NCBI GenBank assembly: GCA_037367355.1
Contig: CM074699.1
Coordinates: 1,550,001 to 1,614,000, forward strand
DNA: 64,000 bases
Direction of reading: 5' to 3'
From: Neoscytalidium dimidiatum
Lineage: Eukaryota; Ascomycota; Dothideomycetes; Botryosphaeriales; Botryosphaeriaceae
Below the pieces are notes generated by a model. The model saw only the letters and a program-made list of their open reading frames with translations. It had not been told where the DNA came from and searched no databases. The translations under genes were made by a program, and so were the position numbers. Within the stretch, counting starts at the first letter, position 1. Each line of letters begins with the position of its first letter. Of the stretch, positions 12,954 through 24,047 are shown piece after piece.

Positions 12954-14697
12954 TCAGTCCGAGGTGGGAGTGAGAGTTGAACCGCTGTGCACAGAATTAG
13001 CCTTGGCAGTTCATGCATGTCTCCGTCACCCGCTCCGGTAACTTACGCAACAATGTTGGCCCATCCAATGAGACGCCAGTGCTTCTCTATCCTGCGGCTG
13101 AGCGCAACCTTCTCACCGATCTCCGTGCAAGCCGGGCTGGTCAGCGTCAACCGCGCCGCATCGGCCTTCACGGCAACCACCTTGGCACCAGTTGCAGTAC
13201 TTCCGATGTTGACCATGAGCACTTCGTTCTTAGCGAGCTTCGCAACCTTGGCCTGCTTTCCGTCCGCCGTCTTGACACCCAGCAGGCGGCGCAGCAGGAA
13301 GTAGTTGACCTCCAGCTCAGTGTAGATGGCCGGAAGGTGGCCACGGAGACCGAGCACGAAACCGACGAGACGATCGGCACGGCAGAGCGTAGGGTCGACT
13401 CGAGTACCAACACCTGGGTAATGTCAGTCAAACGAGAAGCCTTCCTTCGAAAACAGGATCGACGTACCAATCAGACCACCAGGAACTGCGAACTTGAGGT
13501 CGTTGTGCTCAGCAAAGAGCGACACCACTCTGCTGAAGATGGGCTTCGCCTGGATCTTGCCTTGCTCATCCTTGGTGACGATGCCGGGCCTGATCTCAAC
13601 CTCATCACCGAGCTTGAGCACACCGGTGAGAATAGAGCCACCAGCAACACCACCCTTCAGCTCCTCAATCTCCGCGCCAGGCTTGTTAACGTCGAAAGAA
13701 CGAATGACAATCATGTGCGGCTTAGCAGTGAAATCGCGCACTGGCACGGGGATTTTCGTGACAAGATACTCGTTGACGGCGTCAATGTTGAACTTCAGCT
13801 GAGCAGAAATGGGGATGATGGGAGAGCCGTCGGCGACCGTGCCGCGGATGAACTTCAGAATCGACTGGTAGTGCTGCTCAGCGCCCTCCTCCCTCATAAG
13901 ATCGACCTTGTTCTGGAGGATGATGATATGATTGAGCTTCATGATCTCGATGGCAGCCAAGTGCTCGGAGGTCTGGGGTTGAGGGCAAGTTTCTGAAAGT
14001 TATGTCAGTTCTCGCATAGAAGCATGGACAAAAGATGACAGTACCGTTTCCAGCAATCAGTAGTAGTGCAGCATCCATGACTGCGGCACCCGAAAGCATA
14101 GTACTCATGAGAATATCGTGACCAGGGCAGTCGACGAACCTAGTTGCCACCGTTAGTGCCTTGCTCTGGACGATGGTCCGCGGAATCTACTCACGAGACA
14201 TGTCTGAGCAGCCTGTAGGTACCACCGCAGCCTTCGCGCTCACATGGCGGGTCAACCTCCTTCTCACTCTTGTAGCTTCTGTAGCAAGTGGGACGCGGGC
14301 ACTCCTGGTTGTCGCACTTGTAGATCTTTGCGTTGGCGTAACCCAGCTTGATGGTAATGTTGCGCTCGAGCTCGTTCTTGAAGCGGACGGTCTGGACACC
14401 CGAGATAGCCTTGACGACGGTCGACTTGCCGTGAGCGACATGGCCGATGGTGCCAATGTTGATGGTGGCCTGGCGGGCAATAATGTAGTCGGTCAGCGGG
14501 TTCAGCGACCCGACATCGAGGTCCTTTGGGTCAGGCTGCGGCGGCAGTTCAGGGCGCTGAACGGCGGGCGCCGGCGGGGCAGAAGGCTTCTTCAAGGCCG
14601 ACTTGCTGGGCTTTGCGTCTTTCTGGGGCTCCTGGGTCTCCTCGACTTCCGAGTCGTGGAGGGTCTCGTCATGCTGGACATCCGAATCCGACTCCAT
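12954..14697 (-). CDS. GCD11: Translation initiation factor eIF2 gamma subunit
   Basis: This is the GTP-binding subunit of eIF2, which brings Met-tRNAi to the 40S ribosome. The predicted protein is 506 aa in five exons, with introns at 12985-13046, 13414-13467, 13993-14044 and 14140-14194; the assembled frame is continuous. G1 is [10 protein letters not shown]3 is DCPGHD and G4 is NKVD. Between G1 and G3 is the gamma-specific Cys cluster (CDNQEC..C..C..C). Domain II/III segments include [22 protein letters not shown]. The last exon is only about 10 codons and ends TLTPTSD, as expected for the family's C-terminus. The N-terminal 80 residues are acidic and low in complexity. The start at 14697 is the first ATG of an open frame that leads directly into the conserved core. 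The gene stands alone, with the kinase gene 1.5 kb upstream on the same strand. Confidence 0.97.
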
Positions 14698-16250
14698 GAT
14701 TGCAGCGTTCGTATGGTCTTTGATAGCGTGAGTCGGCGTGCGAAGAGAAGCGGCGGGTGGTACCGGGGGACGGACTGGTCGGAGTGGTGCGTGGATTGTC
14801 TGGAGGTTGCTGCCACAAAGAAGTTCGGAGTCACCCAAATTCCCCACCATGGACGTCAAAAAACGGGCCCGATGCCAAGACCTCTGGGAGCCGCCACTGC
14901 AGCCGTATCCTGCGCACTTCACCTCGCATGCCTCCACCCACCTCCAGAAAATAGAAATAAACGCGTCTGGGATTACATCTCTTATATATATCGTGATCGC
15001 AGCCCAGAGATTGTATATGTCTGGTTTCATCACCGTTGTCGGCACTGAAATTTTCACAACAATAGAATGAGCTACCGCTGCTGAGCGCTTGCTCTAAGAC
15101 TGTATATTGCTTTCTATTATCTCATACAACGCTACGTCCATTCTACGGGCCTTTGCCGTTGTAATTAAAAGAAAGAGCGCAGATGTTACTTAGGCTAGAG
15201 TTGGTTGCGCAGAAGGCTGCCGCGATCCCAGAAATTCGCAAGAGCAAACTGCTCATAAGTAGCACCATACGCTGCAAATTCACCTCCGTTCGAAAATGCT
15301 GAACATTCACAGTTTCAATCTACAATATACGGCGTCAGCTTCCCGTTGCAGTTCATTGATCATGCCGATGATTCGTAACAATTTCACTTCTTTAACATTA
15401 AGTTATATTGCTACACAATGATATTTCAGCTCAGGTTGGTTGGCGGAGCACCACCGATTGCTGAACGCAACACAGGGAATGAGATATCATCAGATGCCCA
15501 ATAATAAGTCAAATCATCGTTGATAATGGCAATAGCGAAGATTATCTAGTGCCAGAAGACAGGGACCTCTTCCGCAGAGTGCCTACGAAGTCTTGTACGG
15601 AAACCTTCCCGATAGAGTCAGCCACGTAGGCCTTCTATTCGTTGAGTCGACCTAAAAAAAGTCTTTTTGTTGACGTCTAGGGAGATGAAGATTGATTCTA
15701 TGAACATTTAGGTAAGTTCTCTCTGGCAGACCTGGCCTTGGGCTACAAATACTTCTTGAGGATTACTTTGGCAGACCAGTAGGGATAGGTAATGTTGGTG
15801 GGAATACCTCTCTCAAGACCAAAAATATATTTGAATTCAGACCCTTTCTTTTTATACAATCGCCGCTACCCTCAAAACGCACTTTTTGGGAATCTCATCG
15901 CGCCGGACCCCTCATCATCTACAAACAAAGTATCCAAGAAACGCCCTGGCTCCGCAGACAATGGGCAAAAATGCAAGAAACAGATACCAAAAAACCCAAG
16001 TGAATTAATTGCAACAAGGAAAGGATATGCAGTGTAGTGTCGAGGTCGGACTGATGATCATGACAAAGGAAAATGGAGGGTGTGAGGGGGGTATACAACG
16101 ACCAAGGGGATGAGAAAAGCTAAGCCGTTCTCCTTACAGGCTGCAAATGAATCCAAAGGGTAATCCAGAAATCCAAGAACAACTTCCAAACTTGTGCATC
16201 CTCTCAAAATGCCGAAATCACCTATCACGATTTTTTATCCAGTAACCAGA
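14698..16250. other. Intergenic region, AT-rich
   Basis: This holds the eIF2-gamma promoter side and the 3' flank of the kinase gene. From about 14.95 kb it is AT-rich with only short open frames. I see no gene, RNA or repeat. Confidence 0.55.
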
Positions 16251-18973
16251 TTAGGGGACCAGCTTCGGCGTCGCTGGTGGCGGCTCCTCAGATAAATTGA
16301 GATCCTGCGGCGACTCTTCCAGATACTCTCCTGGCGCCAAAATTGGGGAGAAGGCCTCCACTTCTTCTACCTCTTCCTCTTCTTCCTCTAGGATATCTTC
16401 ATCTTCCTCTTCGATGACTAGTTCGCCGCTCTTCCTTCCTTGCACACTGCTAGTCCTACTACCACCTTCGCCACGGCCCCTAGCTATCGGGCTACCTCCT
16501 GTGTTCAAGCTTAGCGTGGGGCCTTTGAACGGACTCCTTTTCCGCTTGGCAAAGAGTACTCCAGGGCTCTGTGGAGGGAGGCTGCCAAAGGCTGCGGCAG
16601 ATTCGGCCGCTGTTGCTCGAACCAAGCGGATGCCTGATGGAAAAGAAGTACCGGTAGGGGTTGCCGGAAGTACTTTGACGGATTGGTGGGGACTGCGGCC
16701 GGCGCGGCTGGAAACTGATGGTGACGCTAGGGATGCAGATGATGTGGATGATGCTTTCGAGTGAGTATGGGCATGGTGGATGGTGCGAATCGAAGAAACG
16801 GAGGAAGAAGTAGACTTGCGACCCCGAAGCCCGGCAGAGCTGCGTCGATAGGAAGAACGAGGTGTCATTGGCGCTGGCGAAAGAGATGACCTCTTGTTCG
16901 ACCCATTACTCGCTCTCGTAGATACTCGAGGGCGCTGAGGCGTGCCAACGTAGCTTGCGCGCTTTTGTGAATCCGGTCGAACTTGCGATAAGGGCCTAGC
17001 TGTGTTTGCACTCGTTGAAACAGATGGTCTCCGAGTGTCGTCTGGCTTGGTGAGCTTGCCTTGATTCGCTTTCGGAGATTTGCTGCTTTTCGAACCTGGT
17101 GATCTGGACCTTGCGCGCTTTGCTGACTCCTTGAACCAATGCTTGAGCGACGCTAGCTGTGCTAGAAAGGGGCCCTGGTACTTTCTCCTCCGCTTCGATG
17201 GGACGAATCCGTTTGGTCCGAGGAGATCTGGGTTCGTTGTGACGACGTGTAGCATACTACTGCTCCTGCGTGATCGTGAATACTCCTTCGGAGGTAACGA
17301 CGGACGGCCTCTCGACGAGCTGACGCGTCGATCTTTCTCTACAGGAGGCGGGGGCTTCTCGTCATTAGGTGTTCTGGATGCCTCTGGCACTAGAGGCAGA
17401 TCTGGGCCGGCGGCTATTTTCTAGTTAGAATATCTATTACTCAGATAAACAAGCTCTACATAGACTTACAAGTCGCGATCGAGGATCGGTCCCTGTTCCT
17501 TCCCCTGCTCTTGGGAGGATCTCCAAGAGTAGGAATCGGGGTGCCTTCCTCATCAATTTCTCTGATGGTCGGAGCGAGACGGTCGAGTCTGCTGCTGGCT
17601 CTACTAGCGGCACTCAATCTGCGTAAGCTCTTCGCCTCGGCCTCTCGCTCCTTTCTCTTGCGCTCCCGTCTTTTGGCCTTCCGTTCCTCTTTCTCCAACA
17701 GCAATGCCCACCATCCTGCCAAGCTGTCACAGCGTTGAGCCAGGACATTCTCAATGACTTTGTCGATATCAACGCCTGCACTGCGCATGCGCTGAAGAAC
17801 CTCCTTCTCTAAGTCGGTCGTGAACGGAGCCGGCTGCTGAAGCTTGAGAATTGCCTGCTGATGTGGTGCATGTTCGGCGAGCCATGCATGCTGAAGAATT
17901 TCAGGCAGCGACGGTCGTAACAGGGGCCGTTTTGAGAGAAGTTTGCCGATGAGATCTTTGGCTTGCTCTGGCATGTGGTCCGGATACTTGGGCTCTTCTT
18001 TCAAGATCTTCTTCTTCGTCTCAGTCTCTTCGTCTTCGTCGTACGGCAGTTCCCCGCACAAAAGAGCATAGAGAATGACGCCCAAGCTCCAAACATCGAC
18101 CTTTTCGCCCGCATATTTTTCTCCCTTCAGCATTTCCGGAGCGCTGTAGCATACCGTGCCGCACCATGTTTGTAGATAGTTGGATTTGCCTTCATATTCA
18201 CGGGTAAAGCCGAAATCGACCAACTTGACGTTGCCATGCTTGTCCAATAAGACGTTCTCCAGTTTCAGGTCGCGGTGCACACAGGATTTCTGGTGGATGT
18301 AGGAGACGGCGCCGACAAGTTGAGTGAAAATTTTTTGCACTTTTGGGGGTTCCATGGGCCCGGTCTTGAGAAGGTGGTTGTACAGCTCATCCCCTGATCA
18401 CGCTCGGTCAGTTGAAGTTGTGCGGATCATTGCGGCTAGCACGCACCGGGACAGTATTCCAAGACAAGCCACACTAATGTCTCAGTGACGATAACCTCGT
18501 AGAGCCGGGCAATGTGAGGGTGAAGGAATTGACGGTGGTGGTGGATTTCGCGGGCCAGATTCGAGTCATTTTTGTTTGCGGACTTGAGCACGACCTTGGA
18601 TCCTTTTAGCGGTGCTTCACCCTCAATCCCGACCGTTATAGCAGACCTTAGATCCGTTCGTGAGTTTGTGAGAGGCCAGGTAAACCTTGCCGAAGGAGCC
18701 TTTGCCTATGAGGCGGCCGAGCTGGTAGTTCCCGACGGTGCGGAGGTCCAGGGACGAGAACTCGCTAGACACGGGCTGTCAGCACTCGGGGGCCGCACAG
18801 AGGAGGGCTTCGGGAGCGGCTTACTCAAGGAGCTCATTGTAGGAGTTCGTGAGCTGTTTTGCAAAGGTCAGCGTCTGAGAAGGCGGAGCTGGGCGGCACA
18901 GCGTGCGGGCGGAGCGCACCTTGGTCCTCTGGGCTTGCAGCTCGGCCTGGTTCCTGGCATTGATGGGGGGCAT
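16251..18973 (-). CDS. Ser/Thr protein kinase, CAMK-like (Ypl150w-type)
   Basis: This is a protein kinase of 818 aa in six exons, with introns at 17414-17469, 18394-18446, 18595-18646, 18765-18824 and 18875-18919. After about 50 residues the kinase domain starts with IGKGSFGKVYLA. The ATP lysine lies in SKVVLK, the catalytic loop is HRDLKLEN, the Mg loop is DFGFTRE, and the activation segment ends CYSAPEML. A C-lobe, a basic coiled stretch (KEERKAKRRERKRK) and then a 380-residue Ser/Arg/Pro-rich tail follow. The tail holds a poly-Glu block and ends in TPKLVP. The DFGFTRE/HRDLKLEN signature recalls budding-yeast Ypl150w and related fungal CAMK kinases; that subgroup is from memory and less certain than the kinase call. 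Intron 18595-18646 is flanked by a near-perfect direct repeat. The first exon is short, so the start at 18973 is the least secure boundary. Confidence 0.88.
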
Positions 18974-19815
18974 AAGTCACGATGCTGCTCTCGGTGTTTG
19001 TCGTTGGCGGGCAGCGGCGTGCAGGCCGTAGAAATAATTTGGCGGACCTCTAGGGTGCGCGTTGCGGGGGAAGGCGGGCGGCGCGGAGGTTTGAGGAGTG
19101 TCAGAGGTGCGATGAAACGAATGACGGCACGCTGAGCTGGGAGGCAGCGGCGCAAACACACGCGGTGGCAGACGGAGCGGGCTGAGGGCGGCGGGCGCAG
19201 CAAGAAAGTGGCATGCTGGCGCCAGATCCCAGATTCAGATGTCCATCTCCTGAGCTGCGGCCATGGCCGCTCCGAGTCGTAATCCCAAGACCCGCTGCGC
19301 TTCGTCATTGGGCCGGCCAGCACCAACCCTGCTGCGCATCCGCGCTCTATACGTTGTCTGGCATCGCGCTCTCCGCCCAGCCGGGTCGCCTACACGTTCA
19401 CCAGCCATGCCGGCCTTCGTTGCGACACTCTTTTCCTTGCGTTATAGTTGCAGAAATAGCATTCACCGCTCGGCTAGCATGCCCTGCCATGTCCATCATT
19501 GCCAAAAGCGGCCCGTCACGTTGCCAAGCTCCCCGAGCAGATCCCACTCTGCCGGCTGCTTGTGCGGCGCGCTCTCTGCCCGTGTGCTATGCCGTGCTAA
19601 TTATCACCATCACCCCGTCTCCGTGCTCCAGAAAACAGGTTCATTGATGGTACAATTCAAAGTAACACAAGAGCGTCTCTGCCGCTCCTCTACGTAATGG
19701 TCAACACAAAGGAAATTCGCTCGTTTGTCTCTGATGCTGTACATGTGGGCCACGCAGCCCTCTGAGAGAGATCCGTCCCGTCTTCTATCCCCTACCGCCC
19801 AGGTTCCACCATCAT
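18974..19815. other. Intergenic: kinase promoter and cytochrome c1 3' flank
   Basis: No gene is supported in these 840 bp between two minus-strand genes. The open frames present (for example 19213-19697 +) are Pro/Ser/Arg-rich with no domain. Confidence 0.55.
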
Positions 19816-21119
19816 CTAGTGCTTCTTGCCAGAGACCGGAGGGGTGTAGACGAGCTGTCTGGTTTTGATCGTTGACCACTTGTACCTGAACAAACGCAGC
19901 GTTAGCATTCCGTAACCTTTTCTTCGGTGGAGATCGCCCGTTATCTACACACCTCTTCACCCAAACGCTGAGCGCGAACAAAACGCTGCCAACAGCCAGG
20001 ACCTTCCAACCCATCTTCTTACGGTCGTCCATTTCAGGCTCTGCAGACCAGTTAAGGAACTCGACCACGTCCTTGGCCATCTGCGAAGTAGTGGCCGGGG
20101 TTCCGTCCTCATACTCGACGAGACCATCGTACAGAACACGGGCCATGGCAATGCCAGTACCGGGGAAGTAAGGGTTGAAATTGAGGCCCTCCTGGACAAC
20201 AGCACCAGCCGGGGGCTCCTCAGGGTAGCCAGTCAACAGGCTGAAGATGTAGTTGCAACCGCCGTGGCGGGCCTTGACTATCAAACTGAGATCCGGAGGC
20301 AGGGCGCCGTTGTTGGCGGCACGGGCGGCCTCGTCGTTCTTGTAAGGGCTGGGCAAGTAGTCGGACAGCTTTCCGGGACGCTTCTCGATCTCGCCCTCAT
20401 CGTTGGGCTCGGTGTCGTACTCGTTCTCCTCGGCCATGGCCTTGGCCTCGTCGACGGTCATGATGGTGCCGACAAGCGAGCGATAGGGAATACGCGAGAG
20501 GGAGTGGCAGGAGGCGCAAACTTCACGATAGACCTGGAAACCGCGGCGGAGGCTGTCTCACGGTCAGTTGTCGAGACGGGCTGTGGAGCACCGTACGTGT
20601 AACTTACGCCTGGTGGTCAAAGGTCTTGTGCCACTTGGCGTGTTCCCAAGGGTACTGGGTAGCGTGCAGACTGATCTCGTGTTAGTGTTGCTTCCTGCGG
20701 CGTGTCGGCTGATGGCGGCGACTGGGTCCCCGGGGCAGCGTGGCCAGCACCTCCATCAATCATCTAGTATGCGCGACTCACCCCTCCTCAGCCGGAGTCA
20801 TAGCGTGAACATTGCGGCCGTAGAGATGATAGTACCAGCCAATGGAACCGATGGCGACGGCGGTGGCAGCGGAGCCGGCGAGGGTGGACTTCCACGAGGC
20901 AGCCTCTTCGGCGGGACCGCTGGAGCTGGAGGCAGAGCGCTGCAGAACACAGGGTCAGCTGCGACCTCGGCTTCGAGGCATTGATGATCGACGGCCATGA
21001 TGGCGCCTGCGCGTAGGGTGGATGGGACGATTAGGACGTACCGTGCCTATCCTGCTGGCGGAGCTGCGCGCAGCGGTGCCGACGGTGCGCGCCGAACGGA
21101 GGCTCGATCTAGCCAACAT
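19816..21119 (-). CDS. CYT1: Cytochrome c1, respiratory complex III
   Basis: This is the heme-bearing cytochrome c1 of the bc1 complex, anchored in the mitochondrial inner membrane; it passes electrons from the Rieske protein to cytochrome c. The protein is 322 aa in five exons, with introns at 19886-19952, 20553-20607, 20671-20781 and 20940-21041. An Arg/Ser-rich presequence ([13 protein letters not shown]) is followed by a hydrophobic sorting segment ([20 protein letters not shown]), the typical bipartite signal. The heme site is CASCH, after [28 protein letters not shown] carries the expected Met region. A C-terminal transmembrane helix ([19 protein letters not shown]) precedes a basic tail ([17 protein letters not shown]) whose junction crosses the last intron. 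All family landmarks are present and intact. Confidence 0.97.
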
Positions 21120-22470
21120 GTCGATGTGGAGCTGGCCGTCAGCCGACGACGATAGCGATTGTGGAGGGGAGAGGCAATGGAGCGGGCTGCAAGCGGGTTA
21201 CGGGGAGTTGGAGTCGGTCGTTGCGGTCAGAACAAATCTCGTAGCTTCCCGCTTCAGCTGGGCCAATCACGAGCCTTTGGGGTAAGCACAAACCGCTCGT
21301 CCGCGTCAATGATGCCAACACCAACAACCTCCATCGGCCGACCTCACATCTCAGGCGCACTCATCTCGGCCATACTCGGATCCGCCCAATGGCCATCGCA
21401 GGATGCTAAAGCAGCGCTGCTTGGCCAGTCTACCTCGTCGGAGTGGATGCGCATCCAATCCGGCTACTACTGCGCTATTCGAGCCTCATCAAGGTTAAGG
21501 CGGGCCTCGGTCACTGCGAAGATAACACAACTTTTACATACTATAAAGAACGATACTAATCCCCGATCGCTCTTTACGCCCCAGAATTTCGGTATAAACT
21601 GGTATAACCTGTGAATCTTCTCTGTGCTGCCTGACTGCCAATACATACTCCTGCCCCGGCTTTGTTCCGGTCCTCTCCGATTCCCGGATCTTCCGCCTCA
21701 TCAGGTCAAGTCCCGAAAATATTACTACAGTAGTGAACGCAGGTGCAAACGAATGTTGGGTCGAAGTCTCAGCCCGGGTGATCAGCCCAACATCCCATAC
21801 ATTGTAGTAAGCACGTCGCGATCCTGGTGGAATTGGTCATGAATCTCTTGTACCTTATATTAACCCCTATCTATTGTCTCATACTTGTAACACATTCCTC
21901 GACCGCGCTAGAGGCAGTCATTGAAGCGGTTCGTCTAGGAGAACTGCGCACACAATCTGCACAAAGTCAGAGGCAGCCATTACGCCGGTTTGCATACTTC
22001 AGTTCCCATGCTAATGATATTAGTTGGAGAATGATGACGACTCTCTTCCTCTACTTTCTTTCTCTTTCTTTCAGCTGATCATACAGGAGCACTGTCTTCC
22101 TCGTTTGAATATCCTTCTTTTCAGGAAATCCTCGTGCACAGAGCTCACAGCAGGTTAAAATCATGAAGCTCAGCTTTATTCGTCCCGTAACAAAGGGATT
22201 AGAGGCCCTCATATATTCACATTGTCTCTGAATAGCATTATCAAAGAGAATCGAACAAAACGCTCTTTATTCTTGAATATAACTTATTCTCGCGTACACT
22301 CAAATAAGAGGATTGTTCACCAGGTACCGTTTTGGAAGGCACGTCGCAAGAAACATATATAATCCGTAGGATTTCTGTGAAGCCCGCAAACATACGCAAC
22401 CCCAACACTCAACACTGAAGCCAGACAGTCACTTCTTCCACACCCACATCGATATACATCAGTCATCAAC
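21120..22470. other. Divergent intergenic region
   Basis: These 1.35 kb lie between cytochrome c1 (-) and the secreted protein gene (+). The right half, about 21.5-22.4 kb, is AT-rich. Only short open frames occur and no RNA gene is seen. Confidence 0.55.
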
Positions 22471-23130
22471 ATGATTGCTAACGCCTTCATCATCGCTTTC
22501 ATCGCTGGTAATGCTTTCGTCAAGGCTGCCCCAGCGAATACTGTCCCGGAGACAATCACCATCACGCCGCCGACGACCACGATGACCTTGGTCTGGCCTG
22601 ATGGGTTTCTCGGCCTTCCTGGAAGGACTACCACCATCACATCTACACTCCTGGGTCCTGACGCTGACCGTCTGTCCCATGAGACTGCTACACCCAAGGA
22701 GACTGCGAACACCTCTCTTTCCGTTGAGGAGCCGGTGAGTACGCTGCCCATCCCTAGTAACGATTCGCAATTCGGTGGCTACTTCATCCCAATCAAAGTG
22801 TCCGCACATGCTGACTTCACTTCGACAGCAAACGGTGCACAAGTAAGCCCTGATCCTCACTCCACCGGGAAGGCTATCGATTCTCGCGGGCCTCTACCCG
22901 AAAAGACTATCTTTATCACGATTACAAAAGAGCCGGTAAAACCTTCTTCTGCGAAACCTAAGGCAACTCAATCTAATTGGTCGAAGGGGGAGCATTGCCC
23001 TTATCCATATCCCGGTGAGCGGTGTAGTCCACCGATGTCCAGCTCAAAGACTACCAAGACTTCATCATCCAATCCGACCAAAACCTCTGGACCCAAAAAT
23101 GCTTGCCCGTATCCTGGACAAGACTGCTAG
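22471..23130 (+). CDS. Small secreted protein with C-terminal CPYPG-Cys motifs
   Basis: This is a single-exon 219-aa protein that I do not recognise. Residues 1 to about 20 (MIANAFIIAFIAGNAFVKAAPA) form a clear signal peptide with an Ala-x-Ala-type cleavage region, so secretion is likely. The mature part is rich in Thr, Ser and Pro and has no transmembrane helix. It contains two similar Thr/Ile patches (ETITIT and KTIFITITKEPVKPS). The only four cysteines sit at the C-terminus in two related units, CPYPYPGERC and CPYPGQDC, separated by a Ser/Thr/Lys-rich linker. The protein ends on the last Cys. The layout fits a cell-wall or effector-like secreted protein, but no function is shown. It is isolated between AT-rich flanks. 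The upstream ACATCAACATG context supports this start. Confidence 0.75.
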   Translation: MIANAFIIAFIAGNAFVKAAPANTVPETITITPPTTTMTLVWPDGFLGLPGRTTTITSTLLGPDADRLSHETATPKETANTSLSVEEPVSTLPIPSNDSQFGGYFIPIKVSAHADFTSTANGAQVSPDPHSTGKAIDSRGPLPEKTIFITITKEPVKPSSAKPKATQSNWSKGEHCPYPYPGERCSPPMSSSKTTKTSSSNPTKTSGPKNACPYPGQDC

Positions 23131-24047
23131 GTGAATCATGGCTGGTCTTGATTGATACACCGTTTCCCTAGATACTTTTCCATTACAATAAAATTTGATC
23201 CTAGCAAAAACAAGTTATTTGCACAGTGAAACTTTGGTGTGTTCCTTCGTCACTCGAAAGGAAAAAGATCGAATAAAAAAAGGTTCAGGAAGCGATACGT
23301 ACGAAGAGTCAAGCTTGGCTTCATCTACTTACCAAGCAAGTTTGAAGCTATGTTATAGAAGGTCGATGAGGAAAGCCGAAGCTGTCGAGCTCTAGGGCGG
23401 CGTTAACACAAGGCAGGACATAGTATAATATAATATGGAAAATTCACAGACAAGATTTTTAAGAAAACTCTCGATTGACGGGATTTGCGACACATCTGCA
23501 AGTAGCTAGCAGAATATTATCTTAGCTTTGTTGGTTGTCCTTGGGTGTACTGGAGTGAGGGGTCGCGGAAAACATCGAGAGGACGGAACGGTAAGCAGCA
23601 TGTGTGACATCACTACCGGCTATAGGCAGATAGAGATGCCGTGTACAGTGGCAGCCTGATTGCAGCTGGCTCTGCAGCAAGCATTTCAAAGCAAGCTTGC
23701 GAAACACCTCAGAAGCGCGTATTGCCCGGCGCGCGCGCACAGCAAACACCCCGAACTTTGTAATCTGGCCATGGGCGCGCCACGCCTTCCATAAGCTTCG
23801 GTCCGCAGCTCCTACGCCGCGACACAATTACCTACCCAGCGATGGCACAGCTTGCCGGCATTACCGCAACCCGCTCTGAGAAAGACATTCTGATCATACT
23901 CGCCCACTCGTACTTCATCCGCGAAGCTGTCCGCAACATTCGCGAGACCCGCCGCCGCCACTCGGTTGACTGTTCGCGCTCCCGCCTGCTCAACCTGTTG
24001 CACTACACCATCATCGGCGTCTCGTCGCTAAGCGTGGCCCGCGCAGC
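23131..24047. other. Intergenic region with a possible upstream ORF
   Basis: Left part: AT-rich 3' flank of the secreted protein gene. Right part: promoter or leader of the UBX gene. A 76-codon frame (23842-24072) overlaps the UBX start by 25 nt in another frame. I treat it as a possible uORF, not as a gene. Confidence 0.5.

Noticed and set aside
22240..22265. Minus-strand TTCGATT resembling a tRNA B box
   Set aside because: Flanking bases do not form a T stem and there is no A box or acceptor stem.
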